A model generated the notes under the pieces. It did not search any database. It was not told where the DNA came from and saw nothing but the letters and a program-made list of their open reading frames with translations. Shown here one piece after another: positions 7,486 through 16,123 of a stretch of 38,644 nt of DNA. The number at the start of each line of letters is the position of its first letter. Position 1 is the stretch's first letter. The position numbers and the translations under genes were made by a program. The DNA comes from a virus: positions 1 through 38,644 of the IMG/VR virus record IMGVR_UViG_3300025645_000024, one strand, 5' to 3'.

Positions 7486-10400
7486 TAGCTAACGTCTCTT
7501 ATATCGGGTTGTCCGTCGCCGTCCCATCTACCCAACAGCTTAGCAGTTTTCGCGGAGCTAATCGCGATAGCTTTTAGCACATCGTCCGCGCTAAACTCGT
7601 TACCTCTAATCGAAGTAACCCCCGGGGTGACCGGTAGAGTGTGAGCGGGCGGTGGTGTTGGTATTACGGCGATCGGTGGGGTTATTCCCGGGTCTAGGTT
7701 CTTGATCTGCGTTTGTAGGTCTGCGATTGCTGCCTCTTGCGTGCCGGCTTGGTCGGCTATCAGCGCCATTACCGCTTCGGCGAACATGGCCTCGGCTTCT
7801 ATCAAACTTTTTATACTTGTGTCGATACCTAGTAACGCGTCTAGCTGTTCGCGGGCATTCTCTAGCGTTTCTTCTAGTGCTGCGAATTCCTCGTCAAAGC
7901 GGCGTTGTGCTTCGGCTTCGGCTTCCGCCTGTAGCGCGTCGAGTATTGCGCTAGCTTCGTCAAAGCGGCGCTGTTCTTCCTCTTCGGCGAGCTTTTGTGC
8001 TTCGTTAAGTGCTTCGATCTGTCTTTCGCCGGAACGTTCTACCGCTTCGATCTGACTCTCTAGCATCATTAGGTTACGCTCGGCGGCGCTTAGCTGTCCG
8101 TCTGCGAGGTCTTTAAGTTCGCCGAGTTCGTTCGCTGTCCGCGCCCGCTCTTTCTGAAGGTCAAGCGCCGAGCCGAACTGATCCGCGTTAATGTTCGATA
8201 ATGTAGAGACAGCGCCCTGAAGATCCGCACCCGCTAAACTGCCTCCCGCTCTTGCCGTCGCTATGGCGTCCTGTATAACGTTTCTAGCCTGCGTACGACC
8301 TATACTCGCTATTTGCGTGATCGCGCTGCCGAGTACGTTAGAAAGGCTAGCTAGGGCCGACACTTGGCCGTTAACTACGTCTAGTTGTCTCTCCATGCTG
8401 CCGATCTGCTGTTCCATACGCGCCTGAACTGCTGAGCGGCGACCCTCGAACACGCTCTCGATTTCTTCCATATTCGCTTTAAGCTGGTCACTTAACGCGT
8501 CACGGTGCTCGTCGAAGTTGTTACGTATGCCCGTTACGTCGTCTTTTAAGCGTGTTTTAAGTGCCGTCTGTTCTGTCTTGATCGCCTTGCTTAGTGTAGA
8601 GAATGCCGAACTCGCCGCGCGTTCTAGTTCACGGGTCGCGGCGGCGGCCTCTCTTGCCGCTTCGGCTTCAGCGCGTCGGGCTTCTTCCAGCTCTCTTTCT
8701 GCGTCGGCTGCAAGCTCGGCGGCGTCGTTCTCTAGCGTGTCGAAGTACTCGTCCATAGAGGGCACAAGCTCAAGCAATGCCGCGAATAAGGCCCGCCCGG
8801 CTTCCGTCGTTAGGTCTAAACCTTCGACCATGTCCCGGAAGTCGTCGCGGCTGTCAAACATTGAGAGGCCCAAACCTTCGACCGCTTCAGTTAACGACAT
8901 TGTTAATTGTTCGAACTGCTCGGCCTCGCTAAAGAACTCGTTAAAAAATTCGCCGGTTAAATCGCTGAAACGTTCCGCGCCGCCGATTAATTCTATAATT
9001 GACTGAGCTACGTCGATTTGCATTACGTTAGAAAGCTCCGACAGGTCTATACCCATCTGAGCGATCGAGTCGTTAAATATTGCTTGCTCTACAGTGACCC
9101 GCGTCAACGTGTCGAACAGCCCCTCGCCTATCTTCTGGTACTCTGCGATACTTGGTACCAGAAATTCCGCTATAAGGTCCGCTTGCTGGCTAAAGATAGC
9201 CTGCAGCTCTTGCTCTATCTCTTCCCCGCTCAACCCTTCTAAGCTGATCTTACCTATGTCAACCTCGAAGCGAGACAGCGCCTCTTCCAGACTAACCTCT
9301 GTTAGCTCGAATGTCTCAGAGAAGCGCCCCGCGATACCCTTACCGAACTCGGCGAAGTCTTCCTGAGTTAGCGGCCCCATAAGCGTACTTTGCAAGATAC
9401 TAACCGTTTCAAACCCGAGAAGTTCGGCGGACTGCAGCACCACGTCGCCTATATTTTGGAATATAGCGGCGATACCCTCGCCGAAAGAGCTATCTAGGTC
9501 CTGAAATTCTGTAGAGTTAGACACCTTTTTCGATAAGCCGAAAAATTTCTTTTTAGTCTTCTCTATGTCGAAGAACTGCGTAGCGTCCACCACGCCGCCG
9601 TCTATTATGTCGCCGAGGGTCTGCGCTATAAATTGAATGCCCGAGTCTGTAACTTTTTTCTTCGTCTTGCCGAAAAAGCTACTTAACACCGGCGCTATGA
9701 AGTTGTCGCCGAAAGACCCTAATATACTACTAAGCCCGAGTTTGTCCGCAAGGCCGATAATGCCGCTCCCACTCTGCGAGCTGCTTAAATCCCCCCCGAA
9801 TTCCCCTAGGCCCCTAGACGCTATAAGGTCCCGCGCCAAAAGAGAAACCCCGCTGGCCACCGCGTCCATAGAGTCTCGGATCCCGCGTAACTCGGATAGC
9901 TGATCGATAGCTATGTCCTCGAACCTCTCCTGAGCGTTAAGTATGGACGCCGACTTGTCGGAACTACCTAGAACGGTGCCGGTGCCTTGTGTCTCTTGGC
10001 GGTCCGCTGTCGGGTCATACGAGGTACTACCGCCACCGCTGAAGCTACCCAACACGCTAGCCATTAAACCGATCATAGCTGCGGCGGCTGCGAACCCAAC
10101 AGGGAACGGCGCGGCGGCGGCTGCGGTAACGGCTTCGACTGCGTTAGCGCTTGCCTTCGCGGTGCTGTTTGCTATGTGCGTTTGGGTAGCGGCAGAGTCA
10201 GCGAAAACTTTTTGAAGTATCATAGCTTGTTCGGCTATGCCTATAACCGTGTTAACTTGGTGTAGCTTCTTAGCGAGTTTTTCATTCTCCCCGAAAGCAG
10301 TCCCCAGCCCTTTGGTCACTTCTTTAGTGTTGCTGATCCATTTCACGGCGTCGCTACCGGCCGTTTTAACGATAGTATTGTTGGCTTTGCCGGTTTTCTT

Positions 10401-11729
10401 GATCTCGTCCTGTAGCTCGCGCTGTGCTTCTACGCCCTTAATGATACTAGACACCCATTTGTCCATCCCCTCGGAAGGTAACGGCTGCAGCATGGTGTCG
10501 ATCACGTCTTGCCACGCGTTCGCTATGTTCTCGTTAGATAGTGTTAGATCTGTTTCAAGGCCCTCCGCCTGCTCTTTTAACATGCTGATCGACTCTTCTA
10601 GCTCTGAAGTGTCTAGCGGTTGCGGTTCGATGACTATATCGTCGAAAACGTCGAAAACGTCAGCGGCGTTAACTACACTACTCGCCCACCGGGCCAGTTC
10701 TTCGTCCTGTTCGTTTACCCACTCGATAAGTGATAGCTGTAGCTCGTCAAAAGTTAACTCAAAGCTAACGCCGAGCTGTTTTAGCCGGTCTTCCATAGTG
10801 TCGAAGCGCTCGGCAAACGTGAAAGCCGTAGCCCCTAACACCTTCCCGAATATCTCAAACACGCGCCCGGCGTCAGCATATACGCCCGCCACAGTTACGC
10901 CCGCTTCGATTAACGTCGTTAAGCTTTCGCGCACAGTATCGGCGCTTACTGAATTCTCGTTAAAGCGGTCGGTTAGCTCCGTGACGAAAGGTGCAAGGGT
11001 AGCGCCGATCACGTTGCTAGTAGCTTCAGAAATGGCGGACAATTCCCCTAGTGACGTTTTCATGTCGTTAAGGTTAGTTATGTCCAGCTCGTCGAGTACG
11101 ATACCGAGTTGATCGGCTCTCTCGGCTAAGCGTTGGAACTCTTCGCCGTTGTTAGCTAGTAGCGGTTGTAATAGAGTAGCGTCGCTCGCTATCGCTTCCA
11201 TGAAAAAGACCATTTCAGACTGTGAAACGTTAGCTTTTTCTAGGCTAGAAACGTATAGCTGTAGGGCGTCTTTGCCGTTTAGGTTGCGAAAGTTGTCTGC
11301 AGTAATGCCAACACGCGGGGCGATCTTCTCGAAGAAGTCTACCATGGGGCCCGCGCCGGTGGTCAGGAAGTCGCCGACCTTGTCCTGAGTGTCCTTTAAA
11401 ATGTCGGTAAGTTTGTCTTGTTCTACGCCGTACGCCCGCGCAGCAAAGGCGGTACGCTGGAAGTCTTCGACGGATTGGTTAGCTAGTCGCGAGAGGTTGG
11501 TTATCTCCCGGGCAGCGTCTCCCGCTGATACGGTGATCGCCCCTAGGGCTGCTACGGTAGTTACTCCGAAAGCGGCTACAGCTTTGCCGGCAGCGTTAAC
11601 CCCCTCGCGCATTTGTGCGGTTTTCTTATCGGCACCCGCGGCACTGTCCGCGATATTGTCTAAACTTTTCGCGCCTTTGTCTATGTCCGTAGTGTCGGCC
11701 TTGAGGCCTAAAGTAAATATGTCGGTCAT
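7485..11729 (-). CDS. Tail tape measure protein
   Basis: 1414 residues, the largest gene. The N-terminus has the usual LGLKADTTDIDKGAKSL-type start, followed by Ala-rich helices, a hydrophobic region (about 520-565) and very long Glu/Ala/Arg coiled coils (about 1020-1130 and 1230-1330). The ATG overlaps the stop of the frameshifted chaperone (TAATG at 11731-11727). It sets tail length and may assist genome entry. At the usual rule of about 0.15 nm per residue the tail would be roughly 210 nm, long for a 38.6-kb genome. Confidence 0.95.
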   Translation of the reverse strand: MTDIFTLGLKADTTDIDKGAKSLDNIADSAAGADKKTAQMREGVNAAGKAVAAFGVTTVAALGAITVSAGDAAREITNLSRLANQSVEDFQRTAFAARAYGVEQDKLTDILKDTQDKVGDFLTTGAGPMVDFFEKIAPRVGITADNFRNLNGKDALQLYVSSLEKANVSQSEMVFFMEAIASDATLLQPLLANNGEEFQRLAERADQLGIVLDELDITNLNDMKTSLGELSAISEATSNVIGATLAPFVTELTDRFNENSVSADTVRESLTTLIEAGVTVAGVYADAGRVFEIFGKVLGATAFTFAERFDTMEDRLKQLGVSFELTFDELQLSLIEWVNEQDEELARWASSVVNAADVFDVFDDIVIEPQPLDTSELEESISMLKEQAEGLETDLTLSNENIANAWQDVIDTMLQPLPSEGMDKWVSSIIKGVEAQRELQDEIKKTGKANNTIVKTAGSDAVKWISNTKEVTKGLGTAFGENEKLAKKLHQVNTVIGIAEQAMILQKVFADSAATQTHIANSTAKASANAVEAVTAAAAAPFPVGFAAAAAMIGLMASVLGSFSGGGSTSYDPTADRQETQGTGTVLGSSDKSASILNAQERFEDIAIDQLSELRGIRDSMDAVASGVSLLARDLIASRGLGEFGGDLSSSQSGSGIIGLADKLGLSSILGSFGDNFIAPVLSSFFGKTKKKVTDSGIQFIAQTLGDIIDGGVVDATQFFDIEKTKKKFFGLSKKVSNSTEFQDLDSSFGEGIAAIFQNIGDVVLQSAELLGFETVSILQSTLMGPLTQEDFAEFGKGIAGRFSETFELTEVSLEEALSRFEVDIGKISLEGLSGEEIEQELQAIFSQQADLIAEFLVPSIAEYQKIGEGLFDTLTRVTVEQAIFNDSIAQMGIDLSELSNVMQIDVAQSIIELIGGAERFSDLTGEFFNEFFSEAEQFEQLTMSLTEAVEGLGLSMFDSRDDFRDMVEGLDLTTEAGRALFAALLELVPSMDEYFDTLENDAAELAADAERELEEARRAEAEAAREAAAATRELERAASSAFSTLSKAIKTEQTALKTRLKDDVTGIRNNFDEHRDALSDQLKANMEEIESVFEGRRSAVQARMEQQIGSMERQLDVVNGQVSALASLSNVLGSAITQIASIGRTQARNVIQDAIATARAGGSLAGADLQGAVSTLSNINADQFGSALDLQKERARTANELGELKDLADGQLSAAERNLMMLESQIEAVERSGERQIEALNEAQKLAEEEEQRRFDEASAILDALQAEAEAEAQRRFDEEFAALEETLENAREQLDALLGIDTSIKSLIEAEAMFAEAVMALIADQAGTQEAAIADLQTQIKNLDPGITPPIAVIPTPPPAHTLPVTPGVTSIRGNEFSADDVLKAIAISSAKTAKLLGRWDGDGQPDIRDVS

Positions 11730-12097
11730 TATTCCGGTGCCGGGCAGTCGTGGGCTTTAGAATTATTGTACTGCGAAACGTAGTGGAAAGAAAGCTCGCG
11801 TAGAATTTTTGACTCTTCGGCGTGTAGTTCCGTCCCGGTTAGTTCGGCCCATGCTTTGATGTCTACCCACTCAATAGGGGCGGCACCCATTCCGGTATTT
11901 TTCTGCAGGCCTAGTTCGTGCGCGTATTGTATTAAATACGGGGCGACAGTAACGGGGGGTAGTTCTCTGTTCGGGGATCGTTTCGAAAGAAGGTTAGCGC
12001 GGTTATTGTTAAGCGCCTTACCGTCGGGGCCTTCCGGTGTTACGGAAAGCCACGCGAGACGCTTAACATATAGAACTAGCTCGGGTTTAGCTCTTAA
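11729..12097 (-). CDS. Tail assembly chaperone T extension, expressed by -1 frameshift (G-T fusion)
   Basis: After -1 slippage at 12103-12097 the frame stays open for 122 codons, starting LRAKPELVLYVKRLAW, to a TAA at 11731-11729 that overlaps the tape measure ATG. The fusion would be 120 + 122 = 242 residues, complement join 11729..12097 and 12097..12456. The extension has no start codon near its beginning and fills what would otherwise be a 365-base gap. A programmed -1 shift between tail tube and tape measure is well established in siphophages. The extension binds the tape measure and is normally absent from virions. Confidence 0.88.
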   Translation of the reverse strand, partial: LRAKPELVLYVKRLAWLSVTPEGPDGKALNNNRANLLSKRSPNRELPPVTVAPYLIQYAHELGLQKNTGMGAAPIEWVDIKAWAELTGTELHAEESKILRELSFHYVSQYNNSKAHDCPAPE

Positions 12098-12456
12098 AAA
12101 AAATTACTGTCCTCTTGCATGAACTTTTCAGCCTGCAAGCGTAACCAGCGATAGTCGTCTTCCTGTAACGTTTCGATCAATGCTTTACGGTCGAACTTCT
12201 TCTCGTCCGCACCGTCGTAGCTCTCACAACAAGCACCGATTAGCATAGCGCTTTCTTTGATCGAGTCTTCCATTGATTGCTCGCCCTTTTTAGAACGGCG
12301 TAACATGGCGGCTATTGCGTTGCGGTACTCTTCCGAGTGTTTACCGTGAAGCATTAAGCTGATACCGTGATTTTTGCCGATCGTCGGGTTAGGGTGTACC
12401 GGTGTGAATTTTTGCGCTGACTTAGCGTTCTCGCCTATACGTAATTTATTAAACAT
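12094..12456 (-). CDS. Tail assembly chaperone G (zero-frame product)
   Basis: 120 residues, ending ...SNFF at a TAA immediately after a run of eight U residues in the message. It is helical and charged, lying between the tail tube and the tape measure, the standard place for lambda-G-like chaperones. Some ribosomes should slip at the U run and continue as the G-T fusion. A hairpin overlaps its ribosome-binding site (see 12468-12501). Confidence 0.85.
   Translation of the reverse strand: MFNKLRIGENAKSAQKFTPVHPNPTIGKNHGISLMLHGKHSEEYRNAIAAMLRRSKKGEQSMEDSIKESAMLIGACCESYDGADEKKFDRKALIETLQEDDYRWLRLQAEKFMQEDSNFF
12097..12103 (-). other. Slippery heptamer U UUU UUU for -1 frameshifting
   Basis: The minus-strand message reads AAT TTT TTT TAA with eight T residues. 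The heptamer T TTT TTT fits X XXY YYZ in the zero frame, and the stop codon directly after the slip site would favour pausing. I did not find a clear downstream pseudoknot by eye. Confidence 0.85.
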
Positions 12457-12467
12457 TGTATTTACTC

Positions 12468-12501
12468 TCTTATCAGAAAAAGCGGGGCGGAGCTGATAAG
12501 A
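12468..12501 (-). promoter_or_regulatory. Hairpin over the chaperone ribosome-binding site
   Basis: A perfect 9-bp inverted repeat, TCTTATCAG and CTGATAAGA (12493-12501 and 12468-12476), encloses a 16-base C-rich loop ending in TTTTT. The second arm runs into the AAGAGAG ribosome site of the chaperone gene. It lies between tail tube and chaperone, where a large drop in expression is wanted. It could lower chaperone translation or act as an attenuator. Confidence 0.6.
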
Positions 12502-12524
12502 CCCCCACCCCTAGCCAAAACGGC

Positions 12525-12980
12525 TTAAGGTGCTGCAACGTCGACAATATTGTCGGTTAATTCTAACGTAGCGTTAGAACCTATTACAGCGTCAATTGTG
12601 CCACCTACACGGGTGTACGACATAACAAGCGCGCGGTAAAATTCTTTACTGCCGTCTTGCTTAGTCTCCTCGAAAGAGGCTACTGTGTCAATCTCCGCGC
12701 CAAGCGCTAAAGACGCCATTAATAATTGTCCCGCGTCGGCTAGGTCTAAGCCCATAGATAGTGGGTAAGAACCGTAATTAACGGACCCTTTGAACTTTTG
12801 AACGGCTCGTTTATCTAGCGGGGAGTGCGTGACTAACGCACCCGCGCCGCCCTTTTCACCACTAGAAACGATCTCGCCTATCGGCGTAAACGTCAACGCG
12901 CCGAAGCCCGCCGCGTCATGTGTTGCGGGAGCTGCGATCGATACTGCTATCGACGTGTCCGCGTTAGTTTGTACGGTCAT
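12525..12980 (-). CDS. Major tail tube protein
   Basis: 151 residues, beta-rich, with a central VNYGSYPLSMGLDLAD segment and a C-terminus of the type SNATLELTDNIVDV. Size and position upstream of the frameshifted chaperones and tape measure identify the tail tube. It polymerises as hexameric rings under the tape measure. An AGAGGGTT ribosome site precedes the ATG. No C-terminal Ig-like domain is present. Confidence 0.88.
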   Translation of the reverse strand: MTVQTNADTSIAVSIAAPATHDAAGFGALTFTPIGEIVSSGEKGGAGALVTHSPLDKRAVQKFKGSVNYGSYPLSMGLDLADAGQLLMASLALGAEIDTVASFEETKQDGSKEFYRALVMSYTRVGGTIDAVIGSNATLELTDNIVDVAAP

Positions 12981-12992
12981 GATGTAACCCTC

Positions 12993-13382
12993 TTAATTAA
13001 GTTGACTTATAGCATTATCAATGAAATTTTGATAATTTTCAATAGATATGCGTAGCATACCGTTAGGCGCTTTCTGCGAGTGGCCTAGGAACTCGATAGA
13101 CCTCGCGTACGGCTGATTATTTATTAGGTAGTATACGCCACCCAACGAAGCCCCGATCGCCTGCTCCACATCTTGCATTTGCCCGGAGTTGTTAGCGTTT
13201 AGTATAACACCGCTCGCCGGTGCGTCTGTAGTCGCTTGCCAATTATTCGCCAGTATGCCTTCTTTTACCGGTGTTTTGATTATTACGGACGCGCTTAGGT
13301 TGATCAGTGACTCGGTAGCGACTTCGTTAAGGTTACGCTTTTGCTTATCTGCGTACTTTCGGATATCACTAGCAAAACTCAT
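12993..13382 (-). CDS. HK97 gp10-like head-tail/tail completion protein
   Basis: 129 residues with the layout of the HK97 gp10 family: N-terminal helix, SVIIKTPVKEGILANNW (residues 32-48), then a central beta part and YARSIEFLGHSQKAPNGM (about 92-109). It joins tail to neck. Its ATG overlaps the previous stop as ATGA, in a tightly coupled run of connector genes. Confidence 0.85.
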   Translation of the reverse strand: MSFASDIRKYADKQKRNLNEVATESLINLSASVIIKTPVKEGILANNWQATTDAPASGVILNANNSGQMQDVEQAIGASLGGVYYLINNQPYARSIEFLGHSQKAPNGMLRISIENYQNFIDNAISQLN

Positions 13383-13777
13383 ATACCACGATACCGGATA
13401 GAAACAGGGACCCGGAAGTGTGTATCGTCAGTTATGGCACTGTTATCCCACACCTTCGATATGACCACCCGCGTAGTGCCTTCAATTAATGAACTACTAC
13501 GGACAAAACGAGCCTTGAGCCGTTCTACCTCTTCGACGTATACCGCCTTACCTTGGCCCTTAGGCACATTAACAGTAACTTGATACAATCCCGCCAGTAT
13601 GTCCGTACTACCTACACTACGGCCCACGCTAACGCCTTCAGACGGTAAAATGCTTTGCGATAAGTAGGTTTGTTGACCTTGGTCTAGCCCGACGTTTTCC
13701 CAGTCGATCTCGGGAGCGCCCGGCATATTAGCGAGGTGCCCGTCAAGTGCTGCGCGTAGCTCCGTGTCTTTCGCCAT
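13379..13777 (-). CDS. Tail terminator-like protein (DUF4128)
   Basis: 132 residues from the ATG at 13777, which overlaps the upstream stop (TAATG). An upstream in-frame extension to 13855 lies inside the neighbouring gene and is rejected. The sequence has the DUF4128 pattern: an N-terminal LRAALDGHLANMPG helix, a central GLYQVTVNVPKGQGK strand, VERLKARF, and a beta-rich end FRVPVSIRYRG. It caps the tail tube end that meets the head. Confidence 0.85.
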   Translation of the reverse strand: MAKDTELRAALDGHLANMPGAPEIDWENVGLDQGQQTYLSQSILPSEGVSVGRSVGSTDILAGLYQVTVNVPKGQGKAVYVEEVERLKARFVRSSSLIEGTTRVVISKVWDNSAITDDTHFRVPVSIRYRGI

Positions 13778-14127
13778 TACTTTCTCATTTGTGCAATAGT
13801 CAGGATAGTGCCGGACTCGTCCGGGTCGATGTAGTTTATCTCTAACACGCGCCACTTATTATATGTGTCGCCTATCAGTATCGCGTCACCTTGAAATAAA
13901 AGCTTTCTATCGGTCGCGCGTATTGTGGTCCCGTCTATCTCTTTGTTGCTGTACCCTACGAGTACGCCGACGCCTTCTACGTTAGTAGTGCCGCCACCTG
14001 AGAACGTACCGGCCTTGGGGTCGTACGTTGCGCCAGCTTCTGCACGTAACAACGTCAACGGGTTGCCGAACTCGTTAAGCAATCCCAGTACGTCGGCCCT
14101 AAGCTCGGCGTAATCGAAAGTAGACAT
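13777..14127 (-). CDS. Head closure/neck protein
   Basis: 116 residues. Length, the repeated beta segments (VGVLVGYSNKE, DRKLLFQGDAILIGDTYNKWRVL) and position between the DnaT-like adaptor and the tail terminator fit phage head-closure or head-tail joining proteins. It overlaps both neighbours by one base (TAATG). Confidence 0.78.
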   Translation of the reverse strand: MSTFDYAELRADVLGLLNEFGNPLTLLRAEAGATYDPKAGTFSGGGTTNVEGVGVLVGYSNKEIDGTTIRATDRKLLFQGDAILIGDTYNKWRVLEINYIDPDESGTILTIAQMRK

Positions 14128-14648
14128 TAGCAGTTACCTACGCGGCCAAAATTGCCACCAGTGCCGCCACGGGTTAAGCCGATCAAATATTTATCAGCTA
14201 GCGGGTAACTTCTCAGGCCGTAATATCCGCCGGTCCCGTCTTGGTACTCTGTTTCTGTTTCGATAACATCAACTTTCTTTTTAACCTTTTTCAGCGCGCC
14301 GGCGTCGGTAACGTCGGGCTGTATGTCGGTAACTAGTTGGCGCTTGGCGTACTCTGCCACCGCGTTTTTAAGCCGGTCTGGTATAGTGAAAGAAGGAATG
14401 ATCCGCCCTTCGTCGTCCATTACGCCAGTGCGGGGCCAGTCGAGGGGTTGACCGGGTAAACTGATCGAACCTTTCCACGATGTATTTAAGTCCACATATT
14501 GCGTCGATATGACGATCGCCGCTTCTTTCTCCGGGTCCGTCTGCGATAGAGTGACATTACGGCTCGCCCAGTAGGCGTCGAGTTCTGCTACGGTCATATA
14601 CGCGTTAGCGCCCGGAACTACCGATCCGTCTTCTACAATAAAAGCCAT
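14127..14648 (-). CDS. Head-tail adaptor of the 'DnaT-like ssDNA-binding' phage family
   Basis: 173 residues. The N-terminus (VEDGSVVPGANAYMTVAELD, residues 5-24) and the middle (WKGSISLPGQPLDWPRTG, about 58-75) are characteristic of the large phage family annotated DnaT-like. Its members act as head-tail adaptors, not replication proteins. The C-terminus is Gly-rich. It follows a small capsid-adjacent gene. Confidence 0.88.
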   Translation of the reverse strand: MAFIVEDGSVVPGANAYMTVAELDAYWASRNVTLSQTDPEKEAAIVISTQYVDLNTSWKGSISLPGQPLDWPRTGVMDDEGRIIPSFTIPDRLKNAVAEYAKRQLVTDIQPDVTDAGALKKVKKKVDVIETETEYQDGTGGYYGLRSYPLADKYLIGLTRGGTGGNFGRVGNC

Positions 14649-14700
14649 GGTTTACCCCTGAACGGTTGGGCTAGCTCCCTGCCGGCCCGTTAACTGCAAT

Positions 14701-15054
14701 TTACTTTTTCTTAGCTGCGTCGCTTTGTTCTTGCATAACACGGGCGCGCACTTCAATTTCTAAGCGCGTTTTACGTTCAAGCTCTGCGATCTCGGCTTCT
14801 TCGGCTTTCACCTTGGCTTCGATTGCTGCTAGCTCTGCCGCTTCTGCTTTCGCTGCTGCTAACTCTGCCGTTAATGATGTAAGCTTAGGCGCTTTAGTAG
14901 CGACCATGTCTTCCGGGTAATCGTTGGCGTACTTAGCGTCTACAATTTTTAAATTGTTTTGCATAGCTAACGTTTTCACGTCTTCTTTAAACTGCCCGAT
15001 AGGGTGGGCCACTAGCCATATTTTGCGTACGGCGCGCTTTCTTAGGTTTGACAT
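14701..15054 (-). CDS. Small coiled-coil protein after the capsid gene
   Basis: 117 residues. A basic N-terminus (RKRAVRKIWLV) and a short middle are followed by a long Ala/Glu/Lys coiled coil (about 60-110). It lies between the major capsid and adaptor genes, where head accessory or completion proteins are usual. No family recognised. Its single-function assignment as a structural head protein is inferred from position alone. Confidence 0.6.
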   Translation of the reverse strand: MSNLRKRAVRKIWLVAHPIGQFKEDVKTLAMQNNLKIVDAKYANDYPEDMVATKAPKLTSLTAELAAAKAEAAELAAIEAKVKAEEAEIAELERKTRLEIEVRARVMQEQSDAAKKK

Positions 15055-15083
15055 AATATAGATCTCGACTTAAAAGGGATTTA

Positions 15084-15105
15084 GGCGGGTCGTGTAGACC
15101 TCGCC
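15084..15105 (-). terminator. Strong hairpin after the major capsid gene
   Basis: Minus-strand GGCGAGGTC and GACCCGCC pair (eight base pairs with one bulged A) around a five-base loop, 15 bases after the capsid stop. The tail following it (TAAATCCCTTTT) is not a good U tract. It may be a partial terminator or a 3' mRNA stabiliser that keeps capsid expression high. Confidence 0.5.
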
Positions 15106-15119
15106 ACTATTTCAGGCTG

Positions 15120-16100
15120 TTATAGTGCTTCGTCGCCGATTAACACTACGCCCGCCGTATGCTTGATACTGTCCGCCACTTGGTCCCAGTTTGAACCGGT
15201 CCCGATGTCGGTGTCGTCGGGCGATTGTCCGCCGTTCACAGTGTCCCACGTAAAGCCCTTCATATTTAAGCCGAAGGTGTAGTCAGCTTGGAACGTGGTA
15301 ACTATACGTTCGTTGCCGTTCTTCGTCTCTACGTTGGTGATTACGTCGGCGTTATCGCTAACAGTAATCGCACCCGCTACAAGGCCTAAAACGTGCTGTT
15401 TATTAGGGGCACCCGCTACGCGTAACGCTGGTGAGTCCGTAACGATAATCGGTCGACCTTGGCCGAACGTCGTACCATTGCGAACAGCGATCCCGCCAAT
15501 CTCGAACAGGTTGTTACTGTTGTCGATAGCTTGGCCGACTAGCTTATGGTACGAGTTGCCGGTCATGATCAACGCTTGCACGTTTTGCGACGCATCACCG
15601 AACAGCGCTAACGTATCGTTAATAGCTGTCTGAGATATTGGCGCGGTGGCCGATACGTCGTTCGTCAATGCGGCTACATTGCTGATAGCAGCTACAAGAG
15701 CTAAGATCGCAGTGTTAAGCTGGTCAGCGATCAAAGCTTCCACGAAGTAACGCGCGGCAACCGTTAAGCCTTCTTGTGTCGGCTTACGTAGCCATGACAT
15801 TTGACCCGGTTCGAATTGCAAAGGACCGAAGCCGCCCGCTACTTTAACGGTTGCGTGTTTGCCTTGTGTAATATCCACAGGCGCTACAACACCGTTAGCG
15901 GCGAAGCGGTCCACACGGCGTTTATTGCTGTGCAATGCGTTATAAAAAGACTGTTCAAAGAACGAGCCGTCGAAGCCTTCGCCTGTTAATACGATGGTAT
16001 TGTTAGACGCGGCGTTAAATTTTTCCACTTCTTGCGGAAACATTTCGGTAACAAGGGGCATAATATACCCGTTGAATACTTGCATGACTGATAAAGACAT
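15120..16100 (-). CDS. Major capsid protein
   Basis: 326 residues, encoded directly after the scaffold gene. It has an N-terminal FPQEVEKFNAASNNTI region, a helical middle (about 125-180) resembling the HK97-fold spine, and a C-terminal TFQADYTFGLNMKGFTWD segment near residues 268-285. Size and neighbours support the assignment. Ribosome site AGGAG. There is no sign of an internal protease gene, so maturation probably uses the separate scaffold. Confidence 0.9.
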   Translation of the reverse strand: MSLSVMQVFNGYIMPLVTEMFPQEVEKFNAASNNTIVLTGEGFDGSFFEQSFYNALHSNKRRVDRFAANGVVAPVDITQGKHATVKVAGGFGPLQFEPGQMSWLRKPTQEGLTVAARYFVEALIADQLNTAILALVAAISNVAALTNDVSATAPISQTAINDTLALFGDASQNVQALIMTGNSYHKLVGQAIDNSNNLFEIGGIAVRNGTTFGQGRPIIVTDSPALRVAGAPNKQHVLGLVAGAITVSDNADVITNVETKNGNERIVTTFQADYTFGLNMKGFTWDTVNGGQSPDDTDIGTGSNWDQVADSIKHTAGVVLIGDEAL

Positions 16101-16123
16101 GGCGGTTTACTCCTGTTTTAAGG

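Noticed and set aside
10237-11112. Long rightward ORF of 291 codons inside the tape measure gene
   Set aside because: It is a frame shadow of the Glu/Ala/Ser-rich tape measure: Ser/Ala-rich, no ribosome site, no recognised motif.
13778-13855. N-terminal extension of the tail terminator
   Set aside because: It lies inside the upstream gene and adds a non-conserved basic stretch; the coupled ATG at 13777 fits the family start.
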